Positions 1 to 8,284 of a DNA stretch of 55,507 bases are shown in pieces. Position numbers and translations under genes: made by a program. The stretch comes from Methylobacterium sp. Leaf465 (GTDB taxonomy: Bacteria; Pseudomonadota; Alphaproteobacteria; Rhizobiales; Beijerinckiaceae): NCBI RefSeq assembly GCF_001424705.1, contig NZ_LMRA01000047.1, positions 920 to 56,426 of the forward strand, read 5' to 3'. The notes under the pieces are model-generated. The model was not told the origin of the DNA and made no database searches. It worked only from the letters and a program-made list of their open reading frames with translations. Numbering within the stretch: position 1 is the stretch's first letter; the number at the start of each line of letters is the position of its first letter.

Positions 1-129
1 AGACATCAGGCAGGAGCGTTGATCCCGGTGCCGCGCGCGAACCACTTCACGATCTACGATCATCTGCGGCCGGCGGACGGCCTGCTGACCCGGGCTGTCC
101 TGGAGCTTGGACGCACGCTTCGCGCCTGA
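1..129 (+). CDS. C-terminal fragment of an alpha/beta hydrolase (partial)
   Basis: Frame 1 is open from base 1 and ends at TGA 127-129. The 42 visible residues include PVPRANHFTIYDHLRPADG, which looks like the end of an alpha/beta hydrolase of the arylformamidase/lipase kind, where the catalytic His sits in an xNHFTxxD context. The gene begins outside the window. Its last 14 codons plus stop lie in the first copy of a 99-bp tandem repeat, so the C-terminus may have been altered by that duplication. The family call rests on this short motif only. Confidence 0.6.
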   Translation, partial: RHQAGALIPVPRANHFTIYDHLRPADGLLTRAVLELGRTLRA

Positions 130-283
130 CGAGCGCCGACCGACGCTCTGTTGTCGCCGGCCGCTCCGTCCTGCGGGTCCCATATGACCCGGGCTGTCCT
201 GGAGCTTGGACGCACGCTTCGCGCCTGACGAGCGCCGACCGACGCTCTGTTGTCGCCGGCCGCTCCGTCCTGCGGGTCCCATT
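86..283. repeat. Two tandem copies of a 99-bp unit
   Basis: Copy 1 is 86-184 and copy 2 is 185-283. Both begin TGACCCGGGCTGTCC and end CTGCGGGTCCCAT and look essentially identical. The unit includes the hydrolase 3' end and its stop codon, then a compact inverted repeat (GAGCGCCGACCGACGCTC). The near-identity suggests a recent tandem duplication. Because 99 is divisible by 3, the repeat also opens a spurious reverse reading frame. Confidence 0.9.
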
Positions 284-765
284 CAGATATTCAATGTTCA
301 GTAAGCCACGGACACAGCGTTTTGCGGGATGGTGAGTCTGTGTTGACATTGGCCGCCTCGCTAGACAGCCAAGATGGGTGGTTCTCTGCCAGTTCGCTTT
401 TAGGAGGCTACCTCACGGAAGCGGACGCTCGTGCCGCACCCATGGACAGCTGTTTGACCGAAACCGCGTGGTCTATCCATCAAACGAGTCGAGTACGCAG
501 AGATCTATATCACAGGTGCGCAAGGGCTTTCAGGGCAGCCGAGGTTCCTGAACCCTCGGAGCCGTGGCCTGGGCCCTCCGGGCTTAGCTTAGGGCGGGCT
601 AATTCACCGAGGAGATCGACCCGGCGCCATGGTCGGTACGGGCCCGGACGTAATGTCGTCCCTTCCTCCTACGCGGGGAAATTGGCCGTGGGGGACGGGC
701 CCGATGCAGAGACGTGCTCCCGCTCGACCGTACAGTCGGCGCAAGCGCAGGAGCGGAGTGCTTAC
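284..765. other. No convincing gene
   Basis: A forward frame of 175 codons (250-777) starts inside the tandem repeat and runs through this stretch, but its translation resembles nothing I recognise and has no ribosome binding site. The composition is more mixed than in neighbouring genes. It may be degenerate DNA between the hydrolase and the convergent regulator gene. I see no tRNA, terminator or other defined element. Confidence 0.5.
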
Positions 766-2205
766 TCAGATGTATGACGACGCGAGGGCCGGCGAGCCTT
801 CCAGCGCGTGAGCGAGCACTTCCAGGCCCTGGGTGATCTGCTGCCGGGTGGAGGGGCCGCCGAGGCAGAGGCGTACCGCCTCAGGCGGCGTGCCAGCGAC
901 GCAGAACGGGTCGCTGGCGACGACGCCGAGCCCGGCGGAGCGCCCCTGACTGGCAAAGGCCGAGCGGGTCCAGCCCTCCGGCAGAGTGATCCAGACGTGG
1001 AAGCCGTGCGGGTCCGCGTTGTAGGTCCCACCGGGAAGCAACGCGGTCGCGATGCGCTGGCGCGCAGCCGATTCCTCACGCACGAACTGCACGATGGCAT
1101 CCGCCGTCCCGTCCAGGATCCAGCGCGTCGCCAGCGCTGTCGAGATCGGCGAGGCCATGACGGTGGCGGCCCGCAGGGCGCCAGCGAGCGGGAGGGCGGA
1201 TCGGGCACTCGGGGCGACCAAGAAGGCAAGGCGCAACCCGGCGCCGAGGCATTTGGCGAGGCCGGCCACGTAGTAGGTGATCTCGGGGGCGAGCTCGGCA
1301 AAGCTCGGGGGCGGCGCCGGGCAGATGCGCGCGTAGGCGTCATCCTCGATGATGGTGACGGCATACCGGCGCGCGACTGCGATGATGGCCTCGCGCCGAG
1401 TTCGGGACAGGGTCGTGGTGGTCGGGTTCTGCAGGAGCGGGTTCAGGTAGATCGCCTTCGGCGCGACCTTGGTGCAGACGGCCGCGAACCCGTCAGGGTC
1501 GACGCCGTGCCGGTCCATGGGCAGGTCGACGAGGCGCAGGCCCAGATGCGCCGCCAGCGACCGGATGCCCGGATAGGTGATCCGCTCGGCGCAGATGGCG
1601 TCACCGGGGCGCGCTATCTGGCCCAACACGCTGAACAGGGCGCTATGGGCGCCCGGGCAGATAAGCAAGCGCTCCCGCGGGGTGTCGATGCCCCGACCTT
1701 TCAGCCAGCGCAGGGCCGCTTCCTTGTCCTCGTCCGTCCCGCCAAAGCCCTGGTAGCGCAGCAGGTTGGAGAGGTCGCCGGACAACTCGGAGAACGAGGC
1801 CTGCATCCGCGCCTGTAACGCCGGAGCGTCGGGCTCGGGAGGTAGGTTCATCGTGAAGTCGACCGGCCCGATCCGTGAGCCGTCCTTCGAAGGCGTGGCC
1901 CGGCCCGGGCGCACGGGATCGATCACGAAGGTGCCCTGGCCGACGCGTCCTTCGATCAGGCCGCGCTTGTGGGCCTCGACATAGCCGCGCGAAACGGTCG
2001 TGAAGTTGAGGTCGAGGGCCTCGGCCAGGGCACGCTGGGTCGGGAGCCGCGTGCCGACCGTCAGGCGACCGGTCCGGATGTCGTCCGCCAACGCCTCGGC
2101 GATGGCGAGGTAGTGGGGCTTCCCCCAGCGCTTCAGGTCGGGCGTCCACGTCCCGCTCCCGACATCCGAAGGCATAGGTCGCCCGTCTCGCGCTGCAGAG
2201 GTCAT
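766..2205 (-). CDS. MocR-family (GntR-HTH + aminotransferase-like) transcriptional regulator
   Basis: 479 aa. Residues about 25-95 form a GntR winged helix (AIAEALADDIRTGRL, LPTQRALAEALDLNFTTVSR). Residues about 115-470 form a fold-type I aminotransferase-like domain with NPLLQNPT (N260), IIEDDAYA (D288/D289) and the probable PLP lysine K318 in GLAKCLGAGLR. MocR proteins sense PLP or amino-acid-type ligands and regulate neighbouring genes. The start ATG at 2205 has GGAGAAC just upstream. It is divergent from the Nit1C nitrilase cluster across a 359-bp AT-rich gap with repeated octamers, so it probably controls that cluster and itself. Family confidence is high; target and ligand are inference. 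Confidence 0.9.
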   Translation of the reverse strand: MTSAARDGRPMPSDVGSGTWTPDLKRWGKPHYLAIAEALADDIRTGRLTVGTRLPTQRALAEALDLNFTTVSRGYVEAHKRGLIEGRVGQGTFVIDPVRPGRATPSKDGSRIGPVDFTMNLPPEPDAPALQARMQASFSELSGDLSNLLRYQGFGGTDEDKEAALRWLKGRGIDTPRERLLICPGAHSALFSVLGQIARPGDAICAERITYPGIRSLAAHLGLRLVDLPMDRHGVDPDGFAAVCTKVAPKAIYLNPLLQNPTTTTLSRTRREAIIAVARRYAVTIIEDDAYARICPAPPPSFAELAPEITYYVAGLAKCLGAGLRLAFLVAPSARSALPLAGALRAATVMASPISTALATRWILDGTADAIVQFVREESAARQRIATALLPGGTYNADPHGFHVWITLPEGWTRSAFASQGRSAGLGVVASDPFCVAGTPPEAVRLCLGGPSTRQQITQGLEVLAHALEGSPALASSYI

Positions 2206-2245
2206 CCGTTCTCCAAGTACACCATCAAGATGCGATCAATATCTG

Positions 2246-2313
2246 ATTGTATGGGTAGCAATCTCCGTACCGTATGGGAGGCCCAAACGGCATACAGGGC
2301 TAATACATACAAT
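2246..2313. promoter_or_regulatory. Inverted pair of ATTGTATG octamers (candidate MocR operator)
   Basis: ATTGTATG at 2246-2253 and its exact reverse complement CATACAAT at 2306-2313 lie just upstream of the MocR start. A related GTATGGG direct repeat occurs at 2249-2255 and 2272-2278. A third exact octamer is at 2433-2440. The repetition in the divergent intergenic region suggests regulator binding sites. Assignment to the MocR protein is inference. Confidence 0.45.
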
Positions 2314-2421
2314 GCCATCAATCCATGCAGTCGGACTAGGCATCGCGTGATGCCCTCTTGTGCACATGCCGATCCGATTGTCAGCCAAGAACAGCCATCC
2401 GAAACCGACGTGCGATGATGA

Positions 2422-2447
2422 TTGAATGCAATATTGTATGCATTCAA
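2422..2447. promoter_or_regulatory. Perfect inverted repeat upstream of the sigma-54 promoter
   Basis: TTGAATGCA, 8 bases, TGCATTCAA forms a perfect 9-bp inverted repeat. It includes the third ATTGTATG octamer and is centred about 50 bp upstream of the -24 element at 2484. It is well placed for a dimeric regulator acting on the nitrilase cluster. Confidence 0.5.
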
Positions 2448-2483
2448 CTTGGGGCTATTGATGGTTTTGTTGATTGGTCCCCG

Positions 2484-2499
2484 TTGGCACGTCGCTTGC
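2484..2499 (+). promoter_or_regulatory. Sigma-54 (-24/-12) promoter of the Nit1C cluster
   Basis: TTGGCAC at 2484-2490, five bases, then TTGC at 2496-2499. The invariant GG (2486-2487) and GC (2498-2499) are exactly 10 bp apart, as RpoN promoters require. It lies about 65 bp before the first Nit1C start codon on the same strand. Sigma-54 control fits nitrogen-starvation expression and implies an enhancer-binding activator such as NtrC that is not visible here. Confidence 0.8.
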
Positions 2500-2564
2500 C
2501 ATGACGGGATGTGACCACCCGAGGCTTCGGCTGACGCGGTCCAACCCATCACGGAGTGAGATCC

Positions 2565-3047
2565 ATGCCCGCAGTGAACCGCGAACCCCATAAGAAGGGC
2601 GACTACCTGGTCGATTACGAGGAGAAGGTCTTCGAGGACGTGAAGGCCGAGCCGGGCCAGAAGGCGCTGGTCACCTTCCACACGGTCGCCTTCGAGGGCT
2701 CCATCGGCCTCGTGAACCTGCTCCAGGCCACCCGCCTGCAGCGCAAGGGTTTCGAGACCTCGATCCTGCTCTACGGTCCCGGCATCACCCTCGGTGTCCA
2801 GCGCGGCTTCCCGCGGCTCGGCGACGAGGCCTTCCCGGGCCACCTGAACTTCAACAACCAGCTTGAGAAGTTCATGGCCGAGGGCGGCAAGGTCTACGCC
2901 TGCCGGTTCTCGACCCAGGCCCTCTACGGCCACGGCGAGGCCGCCTTCATCGAGGGCATCCGCATGATCAACCCCCTCGACGTCCTCGACTGCATGCTCC
3001 TGCACAAGCGCGACAACGCGGTGATCATCGACACCTGGACCGTCTGA
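2565..3047 (+). CDS. MSMEG_0572/Sll0783-family nitrogen starvation response protein
   Basis: 160 aa from ATG 2565, which has GGAG (2553-2556) eight bases upstream. An in-frame GTG at 2556 lies inside that ribosome binding site and is less likely. The sequence (DYEEKVFEDVKAEPGQKALVTFHTVAFEGSIG... GPGITLGVQRGFPRLGDEAFPGHLNFNNQ) matches my memory of the small first protein of Nit1C clusters. It is a soluble alpha/beta protein with a Dsr-like pattern and no signal peptide. The biochemical role is unknown. It is the first gene after the sigma-54 promoter, 81 bp before the nitrilase. Confidence 0.85.
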   Translation: MPAVNREPHKKGDYLVDYEEKVFEDVKAEPGQKALVTFHTVAFEGSIGLVNLLQATRLQRKGFETSILLYGPGITLGVQRGFPRLGDEAFPGHLNFNNQLEKFMAEGGKVYACRFSTQALYGHGEAAFIEGIRMINPLDVLDCMLLHKRDNAVIIDTWTV

Positions 3048-3128
3048 CGGGCCCTCGGCCCATCGACCGGGACGTCGCATCCGGCGGCCGCACGCGACGC
3101 GGCCGCCGTCACCTCCGGAGGATCATCC

Positions 3129-4205
3129 ATGTCAGAGAACCGGATCGTGCGGGCCGCCGCCGTCCAGATCGCGCCCGATCTCGACCGGCCGGAGGGCACC
3201 CTGGAACGGGTGCTGAACGCCATCGACGAGGCCGCTGCCAAGGGCGCGCGGTTCATCGTCTTCCCCGAGACCTTCGTGCCGTACTACCCGTACTTTTCGT
3301 TCGTGCTGCCGCCGGCGATGCAGGGGCCGGAGCACCTTCGCCTCTACGAGCGCGCCGTGGCGGTGCCGGGCCCGGTGACGCAGGCCGTGTCCGCCGCCGC
3401 GCGCCGCCATGGCGCCGTCATCGTGCTCGGCGTCAACGAGCGCGACCACGGCTCGCTCTACAACGCGCAGCTGATCTTCGACGCCGACGGCACCCTGAAG
3501 CTAAAGCGCCGCAAGATCACCCCGACCTACCATGAGCGCATGATCTGGGGTCAAGGCGATGGCGCCGGTCTCACCGTGGTCGACACGGCGGTCGGCATCG
3601 TCGGGGCGCTTGCCTGCTGGGAGCACTACAACCCGCTCGCCCGCTACGCGCTGATGGCCCAACACGAAGAGATCCACGCGGCCCAGTTCCCGGGCTCGCT
3701 GGTCGGTCAGATCTTCGCCGACCAGATGGAGGTGACGATCCGTCACCACGCCCTGGAAGCGGCATGCTTCGTCGTCAACGCAACCGGCTGGCTCACCGAC
3801 GAGCAGGTGGCCCAGGTCTGCCCGGATGAGCGCCTGCGCGGCGCCTGCCGCGGCGGCAACTGCACCGCCATCGTCTCGCCCGAGGGCAAGCACCTCGCCG
3901 AACCGCTCGGCCCGGGCGAGGGCATCCTCATCGCCGACATGGACCTCGCGCTGGTGACCAAGCGCAAGCGGATGATGGACTCGGTCGGCCACTACGCCCG
4001 TCCGGAACTCCTTAGCCTTCTCCACGACGACCGCCCGGCCTCGTTCGTGCACCAGCCAATCCGTTCGCAACATCAATCCCGGAGCCTCGACAATGAGCAG
4101 TTCCCCACTTCCGACGAGCCTGCCCACGCTTCCGCCGGGCATAGCGGGCCTGGTCGGGATGCCGACGGAACGCCTGATCAACGCGTTGCAGTCCTACGGC
4201 GTTAG
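3129..4205 (+). CDS. Nit1C nitrilase (Sll0784 family)
   Basis: 358 aa carbon-nitrogen hydrolase that converts a nitrile to carboxylic acid and ammonia; Nit1C members are linked to cyanide or cyano-amino-acid assimilation. The triad is visible: E47 (FPETFVPYYPY), K129 (KLKRRKITPTYHER) and C163 (LACWEHYNPLARYALM). GGAG lies upstream of ATG 3129. The last ~40 residues (after HQPIRSQHQ) are low-complexity, rich in His/Gly/Asp/Pro, and lie wholly in a 113-bp overlap with the next gene. The tail is probably non-conserved, perhaps from loss of an original stop. Confidence 0.92.
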   Translation: MSENRIVRAAAVQIAPDLDRPEGTLERVLNAIDEAAAKGARFIVFPETFVPYYPYFSFVLPPAMQGPEHLRLYERAVAVPGPVTQAVSAAARRHGAVIVLGVNERDHGSLYNAQLIFDADGTLKLKRRKITPTYHERMIWGQGDGAGLTVVDTAVGIVGALACWEHYNPLARYALMAQHEEIHAAQFPGSLVGQIFADQMEVTIRHHALEAACFVVNATGWLTDEQVAQVCPDERLRGACRGGNCTAIVSPEGKHLAEPLGPGEGILIADMDLALVTKRKRMMDSVGHYARPELLSLLHDDRPASFVHQPIRSQHQSRSLDNEQFPTSDEPAHASAGHSGPGRDADGTPDQRVAVLRR

Positions 4206-5262
4206 GCTCGCCGACAGCCGCGCTGGTGCCCCGAGCCGGCGCGGCGGCGCCGGTCCCTCCGACCATAAGGCGATGACCATCGCAGGCCGCACCGTGATGG
4301 TGCCGGTCCACACCGAGACGGCCTTCGACTCGCCCTTCCTGGTGCGCCGCCCGGACCTCGACGGGGTCTCGGTGATCGAGCACGAGGGCACGGTGATCGG
4401 CCGGGTGACTTTCCCGGGCAAACCGCGCTTCTACGCGCTCTCGACCTTCGACGGTGTGCCCTACTCGCAAATCGCCGTGCTGCATGGGCGCGACGTCCTC
4501 GCCACCACCGTGCTGCAGACCTGCATCCGCTACGCCAGCCGCACGAAGACCTGCCAGTTCTGCTCCATCGGGCAGTCCCTCGCCGCCGGCCGCACCGTAT
4601 CCCGCAAGACCCCTGAGCAGCTTGCCGAGGTCGCCCGCGCCGCCGTTCTGCTGGACGGCGTCAAGCACATGGTGATGACCACGGGCACCCCGAACGCCAC
4701 CGACCGGGGCGCCGCCATCCTCTGCGAGAGTGCTTTCGCGGTGAAGGCCGCGGTCGAACTGCCGATCCAGGCGCAATGCGAGCCGCCGGACGACGACCGC
4801 TGGTTCGAACGCATGAAGGCGTCGGGCGTCGACGCGCTTGGCATGCACCTGGAAGCGGTGACCCCGGAGGTCCGTGACCGGATCATGCCCGGCAAGGCGA
4901 GCGTGCCGCTGGAGCGCTACTACGACGCCTTCGCGGCGGCCGTGCCGGTCTTCGGGCGGGGCCAGGTCTCGACCTACATCCTCGCCGGTCTCGGCGATGC
5001 GCCGGAGGCGATCCTCGCCATGGCCGAGCGTCTAGTCGGGATGGGCGTCTACCCCTTCGTCGTGCCCTTCGTACCGATCTCCGGCACCCCGCTGGAGAGC
5101 CACCCGGCCCCGTCGCCGGATTTCATGCACGCGATCTTGCAGCCCCTGTCCGAGATGCTGGGTCGGGCGAACCTGCGCTCCACCGACATCAAGGCCGGCT
5201 GCGGTCGCTGCGGCGCCTGTTCGGCCCTCTCCACTTACGAGCGTACGGGGGTGGCGGCATGA
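4093..5262 (+). CDS. Nit1C radical SAM protein (MSMEG_0568 family)
   Basis: 389 aa. Cluster ligands lie in CIRYASRTKTCQFC (C144, C154, C157), an unusually spaced Cx9Cx2C rather than Cx3Cx2C. The C-terminus carries CGRCGAC (C370, C373, C376), possibly a second metal site. The middle has a TIM-barrel-like pattern (GVDALGMHLEAVTPEVRDRIMPGK). The start at 4093 has GGAG at 4081 with good spacing; another ATG at 4159 would shorten the overlap with the nitrilase. It is translationally coupled to the GNAT gene by an ATGA overlap (5259-5262). The substrate is unknown. Confidence 0.88.
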   Translation: MSSSPLPTSLPTLPPGIAGLVGMPTERLINALQSYGVRLADSRAGAPSRRGGAGPSDHKAMTIAGRTVMVPVHTETAFDSPFLVRRPDLDGVSVIEHEGTVIGRVTFPGKPRFYALSTFDGVPYSQIAVLHGRDVLATTVLQTCIRYASRTKTCQFCSIGQSLAAGRTVSRKTPEQLAEVARAAVLLDGVKHMVMTTGTPNATDRGAAILCESAFAVKAAVELPIQAQCEPPDDDRWFERMKASGVDALGMHLEAVTPEVRDRIMPGKASVPLERYYDAFAAAVPVFGRGQVSTYILAGLGDAPEAILAMAERLVGMGVYPFVVPFVPISGTPLESHPAPSPDFMHAILQPLSEMLGRANLRSTDIKAGCGRCGACSALSTYERTGVAA

Positions 5263-5804
5263 TCCTCGAACCCGTCGCGCCGTACCGCCCAAGCCATTTC
5301 CGGGTGAAGTTCGCCACCTCCGCCTGGGAGCGGCGCGCCTGCGCCGCCCTGCGCCGACAGGTGTTCTGCACGGAGCAAGGCATCTTCACGGATGACGACC
5401 GTGATGCCATCGACGGGCACGCGATCCCGATCTGCGCCCTCTCCACCCTCGGCGGGGATGCCGATGCCGTCGTCGGCACCGTGCGCATCCATGAGGTGGC
5501 GGAACGTCCTGGCGAGTGGTGGGGCTCGCGACTGGCCGTTGCCAAAGCCTTCCGCGGCACGGCGGCGCTCGGGGCCGGGCTGATCCAGGTCGCGGTCGCG
5601 TCGGCCCATGCACGGGGATGCACGCGCTTCCTGGCGCACGTGCAGGACCGGAACGTGCCGCTGTTCGAGGCCCTGCACTGGGCGAGCCTCGATGCGGTGG
5701 AGCTCCATGGTCGCCTCCACCACCTGATGCAGGCCGATCTCGCCGCCTACCCGCCGATGCACGACCCCGAGCACGGGCTCGTCACGTTCCGCAGGGCCGC
5801 GTGA
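5259..5804 (+). CDS. Nit1C GNAT-family acetyltransferase (MSMEG_0567 family)
   Basis: 181 aa. The acyl-CoA-binding region is about residues 60-120 (DAVVGTVRIHE... SRLAVAKAFRGTAALGAGLIQVAVASAHARGCTRFLAHVQ). The N-terminal CRQVFCTEQ-like segment (LRRQVFCTEQGIFTDDD) resembles N-acyl amino acid synthase-type GNATs. It overlaps both neighbours by four bases (ATGA at 5259-5262; stop/start overlap at 5802-5806), so it is tightly coupled in the operon. The acceptor substrate is unknown. Confidence 0.87.
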   Translation: MILEPVAPYRPSHFRVKFATSAWERRACAALRRQVFCTEQGIFTDDDRDAIDGHAIPICALSTLGGDADAVVGTVRIHEVAERPGEWWGSRLAVAKAFRGTAALGAGLIQVAVASAHARGCTRFLAHVQDRNVPLFEALHWASLDAVELHGRLHHLMQADLAAYPPMHDPEHGLVTFRRAA

Positions 5805-6799
5805 TGACCGCGGCCGTCGACCTCAAGACCCTGGCCGGCCAAATCCGGGATGCACGGGGCGTCGCCCACAAGCGCGACATCGATGCCGTCGTCACGCGCC
5901 TCGGACTGGGCGCACGGCATGATGCGGTGCCCGTCGGAGACGATTGCGCCGCCATCCCCGATGGGGATGGACACCTGCTCTTCGCCATCGAGGGCTTCAT
6001 CGACAGCTTCGTCACCGCCGATCCCTACTTCGCCGGCTATTGCGGGATCATGGTGAACCTCAGCGACGTGGCGGCCATGGGCGGGCGCCCGCTCGCGGTC
6101 GTCGACGCCCTGTGGAGCCGGGACGCGGCGGCGGCGGACCCGATCCTGGCCGGCCTGTCGGATGCGGCCGCGCTCTACGGCGTACCGGTCGTCGGCGGTC
6201 ATACGAACACGCGTTCCGAGACCGGGAACCTTGCGGTCGCCGTGCTCGGCCGCGCCGGCCCCCGCCTCCTGACGAGCTTCGATGCTGCGCCCGGCGACGA
6301 CCTCATCGCCGTCATCGACCTGCGGGGCCGTTTTCGCGAGCCGCACCCCTACTGGGACGCCTCGACCGGGTCGCCGGGCGAACGCCTGCGCGGCGACCTC
6401 GCCCTGTTGCCGGGGCTCGCCGAGGACGGCCTTTGCCGCGCCGCCAAGGACATCAGCATGGCGGGCGTCGTCGGCACGGCGTTGATGCTGCTCGAATGCT
6501 CGAACGTCGGCGCCGTCATCGACCTCGACGCGATCCCGCGCCCCGACGACGTTCCGATGGCGCGCTGGCTCAACGCCTTCCCGAGCTTCGGCTACCTCCT
6601 GAGCGTGCGCCCCGACCACACCCCGGCCGTCCTCGCGCGCTTCGCCGGGCGGGGCATTACGGCCGCCAGGATCGGAGGCATCGACGCAAGCAGGGTCGCC
6701 CGCATCCGGGATGCCGGGGGCGAGGAGGCCGTGGTCTGGGATTTCGTGGCCAGCCCGCTGATCGGCTGCGGCCAGGAAGATGGGGGACCGGTTTCATGA
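5804..6799 (+). CDS. Nit1C AIR-synthase-related protein (Sll0787 family)
   Basis: 331 aa from ATG 5804. It has the PurM/ThiL/HypE-type ATP-binding architecture: GDDCAAIPDGDGHLLFAIEGF near residues 45-65, then GIMVNLSDVAAMGGRPLAVVDALW (about 84-107), and a C-terminal domain with DISMAGVVGTALMLLECS. Such proteins usually use ATP to activate an amide, thioamide or carboxylate. It shares an ATGA overlap (6796-6799) with the glycosyltransferase. A frame on the same strand continuing past 6799 belongs to the next gene. Exact activity is unknown. Confidence 0.87.
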   Translation: MTAAVDLKTLAGQIRDARGVAHKRDIDAVVTRLGLGARHDAVPVGDDCAAIPDGDGHLLFAIEGFIDSFVTADPYFAGYCGIMVNLSDVAAMGGRPLAVVDALWSRDAAAADPILAGLSDAAALYGVPVVGGHTNTRSETGNLAVAVLGRAGPRLLTSFDAAPGDDLIAVIDLRGRFREPHPYWDASTGSPGERLRGDLALLPGLAEDGLCRAAKDISMAGVVGTALMLLECSNVGAVIDLDAIPRPDDVPMARWLNAFPSFGYLLSVRPDHTPAVLARFAGRGITAARIGGIDASRVARIRDAGGEEAVVWDFVASPLIGCGQEDGGPVS

Positions 6800-7971
6800 C
6801 CGGCCTGCGCATCGCCCTCCTGACACACTCCACCAACCCACGCGGGGGCGTCGCCCACTGCCTTTCCCTCGCCGAGGCCCTGTGCGGGCTCGGGCACGAG
6901 GCCGTGGTACACGCCCCGGACCCGTCCGGACGGGGTTTCTTTCGCGATGCCGCCTGTCCGACCATATCCGTCGCGGCCAGGCCGGTCGGCGGCACGACGG
7001 TCGATCTCGTGAGGGCCCGCATCAACGACTACCTGATGCACTTCGGGTCGCCGGCGGCCTGCGACTTCGATGTTTTCCATGCCCATGACGGCATCGGCGG
7101 CAACGCGCTCGCGACGCTGAAGCACCGGCGCCTGATTCCGGGTTTCGTTCGCACCGTCCATCACCTCGACGCCTTCGCCGAACCGCAGATTGCCGATTGG
7201 CAGGATCGCTCGATCCAGGAGGCTCGACGCCTCCTCTGCGTCAGCCATGGCTGGACCGAGCGCGTCCGGTCGGACTTCGGTGCGCTGCCGGAGGTTGTCG
7301 GCAACGGCGTCGATCTGGCGGCCTACCGGTCCACGCCCAACCTGCGAGATGCCGTGGTTCGGGAGCGCTGGGCGTTGGGCGGCGGTCCCTTCGTCCTGAG
7401 CGTCGGCGGCTTTGAAGCGCGCAAGAACACCCTTGGTATCATTGAGGCGTTTGCGCGCTTGCGTGAGCGCCATCCCGGGGCCCAGCTCGTCATCGCCGGC
7501 GGAGCCTCGCTCCTCGACCACGCCGCCTACCGCGCGCGATGCCAGGCGGCCCTGACCGCCCACGGCCTCGCGGCTGGGGCAAGCGGTCCCGTGATCGAGA
7601 CCGGTCCGGTTCCGCAGGCCGATATGCCGGCCCTCTACCGTATCGCCGACATGCTGGCGTTTCCTTCGCTGAAGGAAGGGTTCGGCCTGTGCGTACTGGA
7701 GGCGATGGCCTGCGGCACCCCGGTCATCGTCTCGCACCGACCGCCCTTCACTGAATACCTCGCGGAGAACGACGCACTGTTCGTCGATCCGGCCGCCCCC
7801 GACGACATCGCCCGAGCCATGGCAATCGCACTCGTGCCGGAGACGCACGACCGCCTGAGGCTCGCGGGCTTCGCACGGGCCGCCGCCCATTCCTGGCGGG
7901 CCTGCGCCGAGCGCCACCTCGATGCCTACGCGGGCTGCGCCTGCATGCGACAGGAGCCGACCCATGCCTGA
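6796..7971 (+). CDS. Nit1C glycosyltransferase (MSMEG_0565 family, GT4-like)
   Basis: 391 aa from ATG 6796. The N-terminal GT-B half begins MTGLRIALLTHSTNPRGGVAHC. The C-terminal donor domain shows GNGVDLAAYR and the GT4 EX7E motif in FPSLKEGFGLCVLEAMACGTPV. It probably transfers a sugar from a nucleotide sugar to a small molecule made by the cluster. It overlaps the AIR-synthase gene upstream (4 bp) and MSMEG_0570 downstream (8 bp). Donor and acceptor are unknown. Confidence 0.88.
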   Translation: MTGLRIALLTHSTNPRGGVAHCLSLAEALCGLGHEAVVHAPDPSGRGFFRDAACPTISVAARPVGGTTVDLVRARINDYLMHFGSPAACDFDVFHAHDGIGGNALATLKHRRLIPGFVRTVHHLDAFAEPQIADWQDRSIQEARRLLCVSHGWTERVRSDFGALPEVVGNGVDLAAYRSTPNLRDAVVRERWALGGGPFVLSVGGFEARKNTLGIIEAFARLRERHPGAQLVIAGGASLLDHAAYRARCQAALTAHGLAAGASGPVIETGPVPQADMPALYRIADMLAFPSLKEGFGLCVLEAMACGTPVIVSHRPPFTEYLAENDALFVDPAAPDDIARAMAIALVPETHDRLRLAGFARAAAHSWRACAERHLDAYAGCACMRQEPTHA

Positions 7972-8245
7972 GATGCACTTCCACGTCCGCTGGCCCGACG
8001 GTCGGCGTGAGGCCTGCTACTCGCCGTCCCTCGTGGTGAAGGACTTCCTCGTGCCGGGCGAGAGCTACGCCGTCGACGAGTTTGTCGCGAAGACCCGTAC
8101 CGCCCTCAACATCGCGAGCGAGCGCGTACGCGAGAAATACGGCTTCGCCTGCTCGTCCGCCCTGGATCAGCTCGCCCGGATCGAGGCCGCCGCGAAGCTT
8201 CAGCCCTCCGATGGCCGGGTGACGGTCGAGACCTTCGAGCCCTGA
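7964..8245 (+). CDS. MSMEG_0570-family nitrogen starvation response protein
   Basis: 93 aa from ATG 7964, beginning MPEMHFHVRWPDGRREACYSPS and continuing with VKDFLVPGESYAVDEFVAKT. This matches the small conserved Nit1C protein of unknown function. It has no signal peptide or membrane helix. It overlaps the glycosyltransferase end by 8 bp, supporting translational coupling. Nit1C clusters normally contain one copy. Confidence 0.85.
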   Translation: MPEMHFHVRWPDGRREACYSPSLVVKDFLVPGESYAVDEFVAKTRTALNIASERVREKYGFACSSALDQLARIEAAAKLQPSDGRVTVETFEP

Positions 8246-8284
8246 GTCGGCCCCCTTTTTCAGCAACCTCACGGAGTGAGAGCC

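Noticed and set aside
250..777. 175-codon plus-strand frame after the tandem repeat
   Set aside because: Starts inside the repeat, has no ribosome binding site and no recognisable domain.
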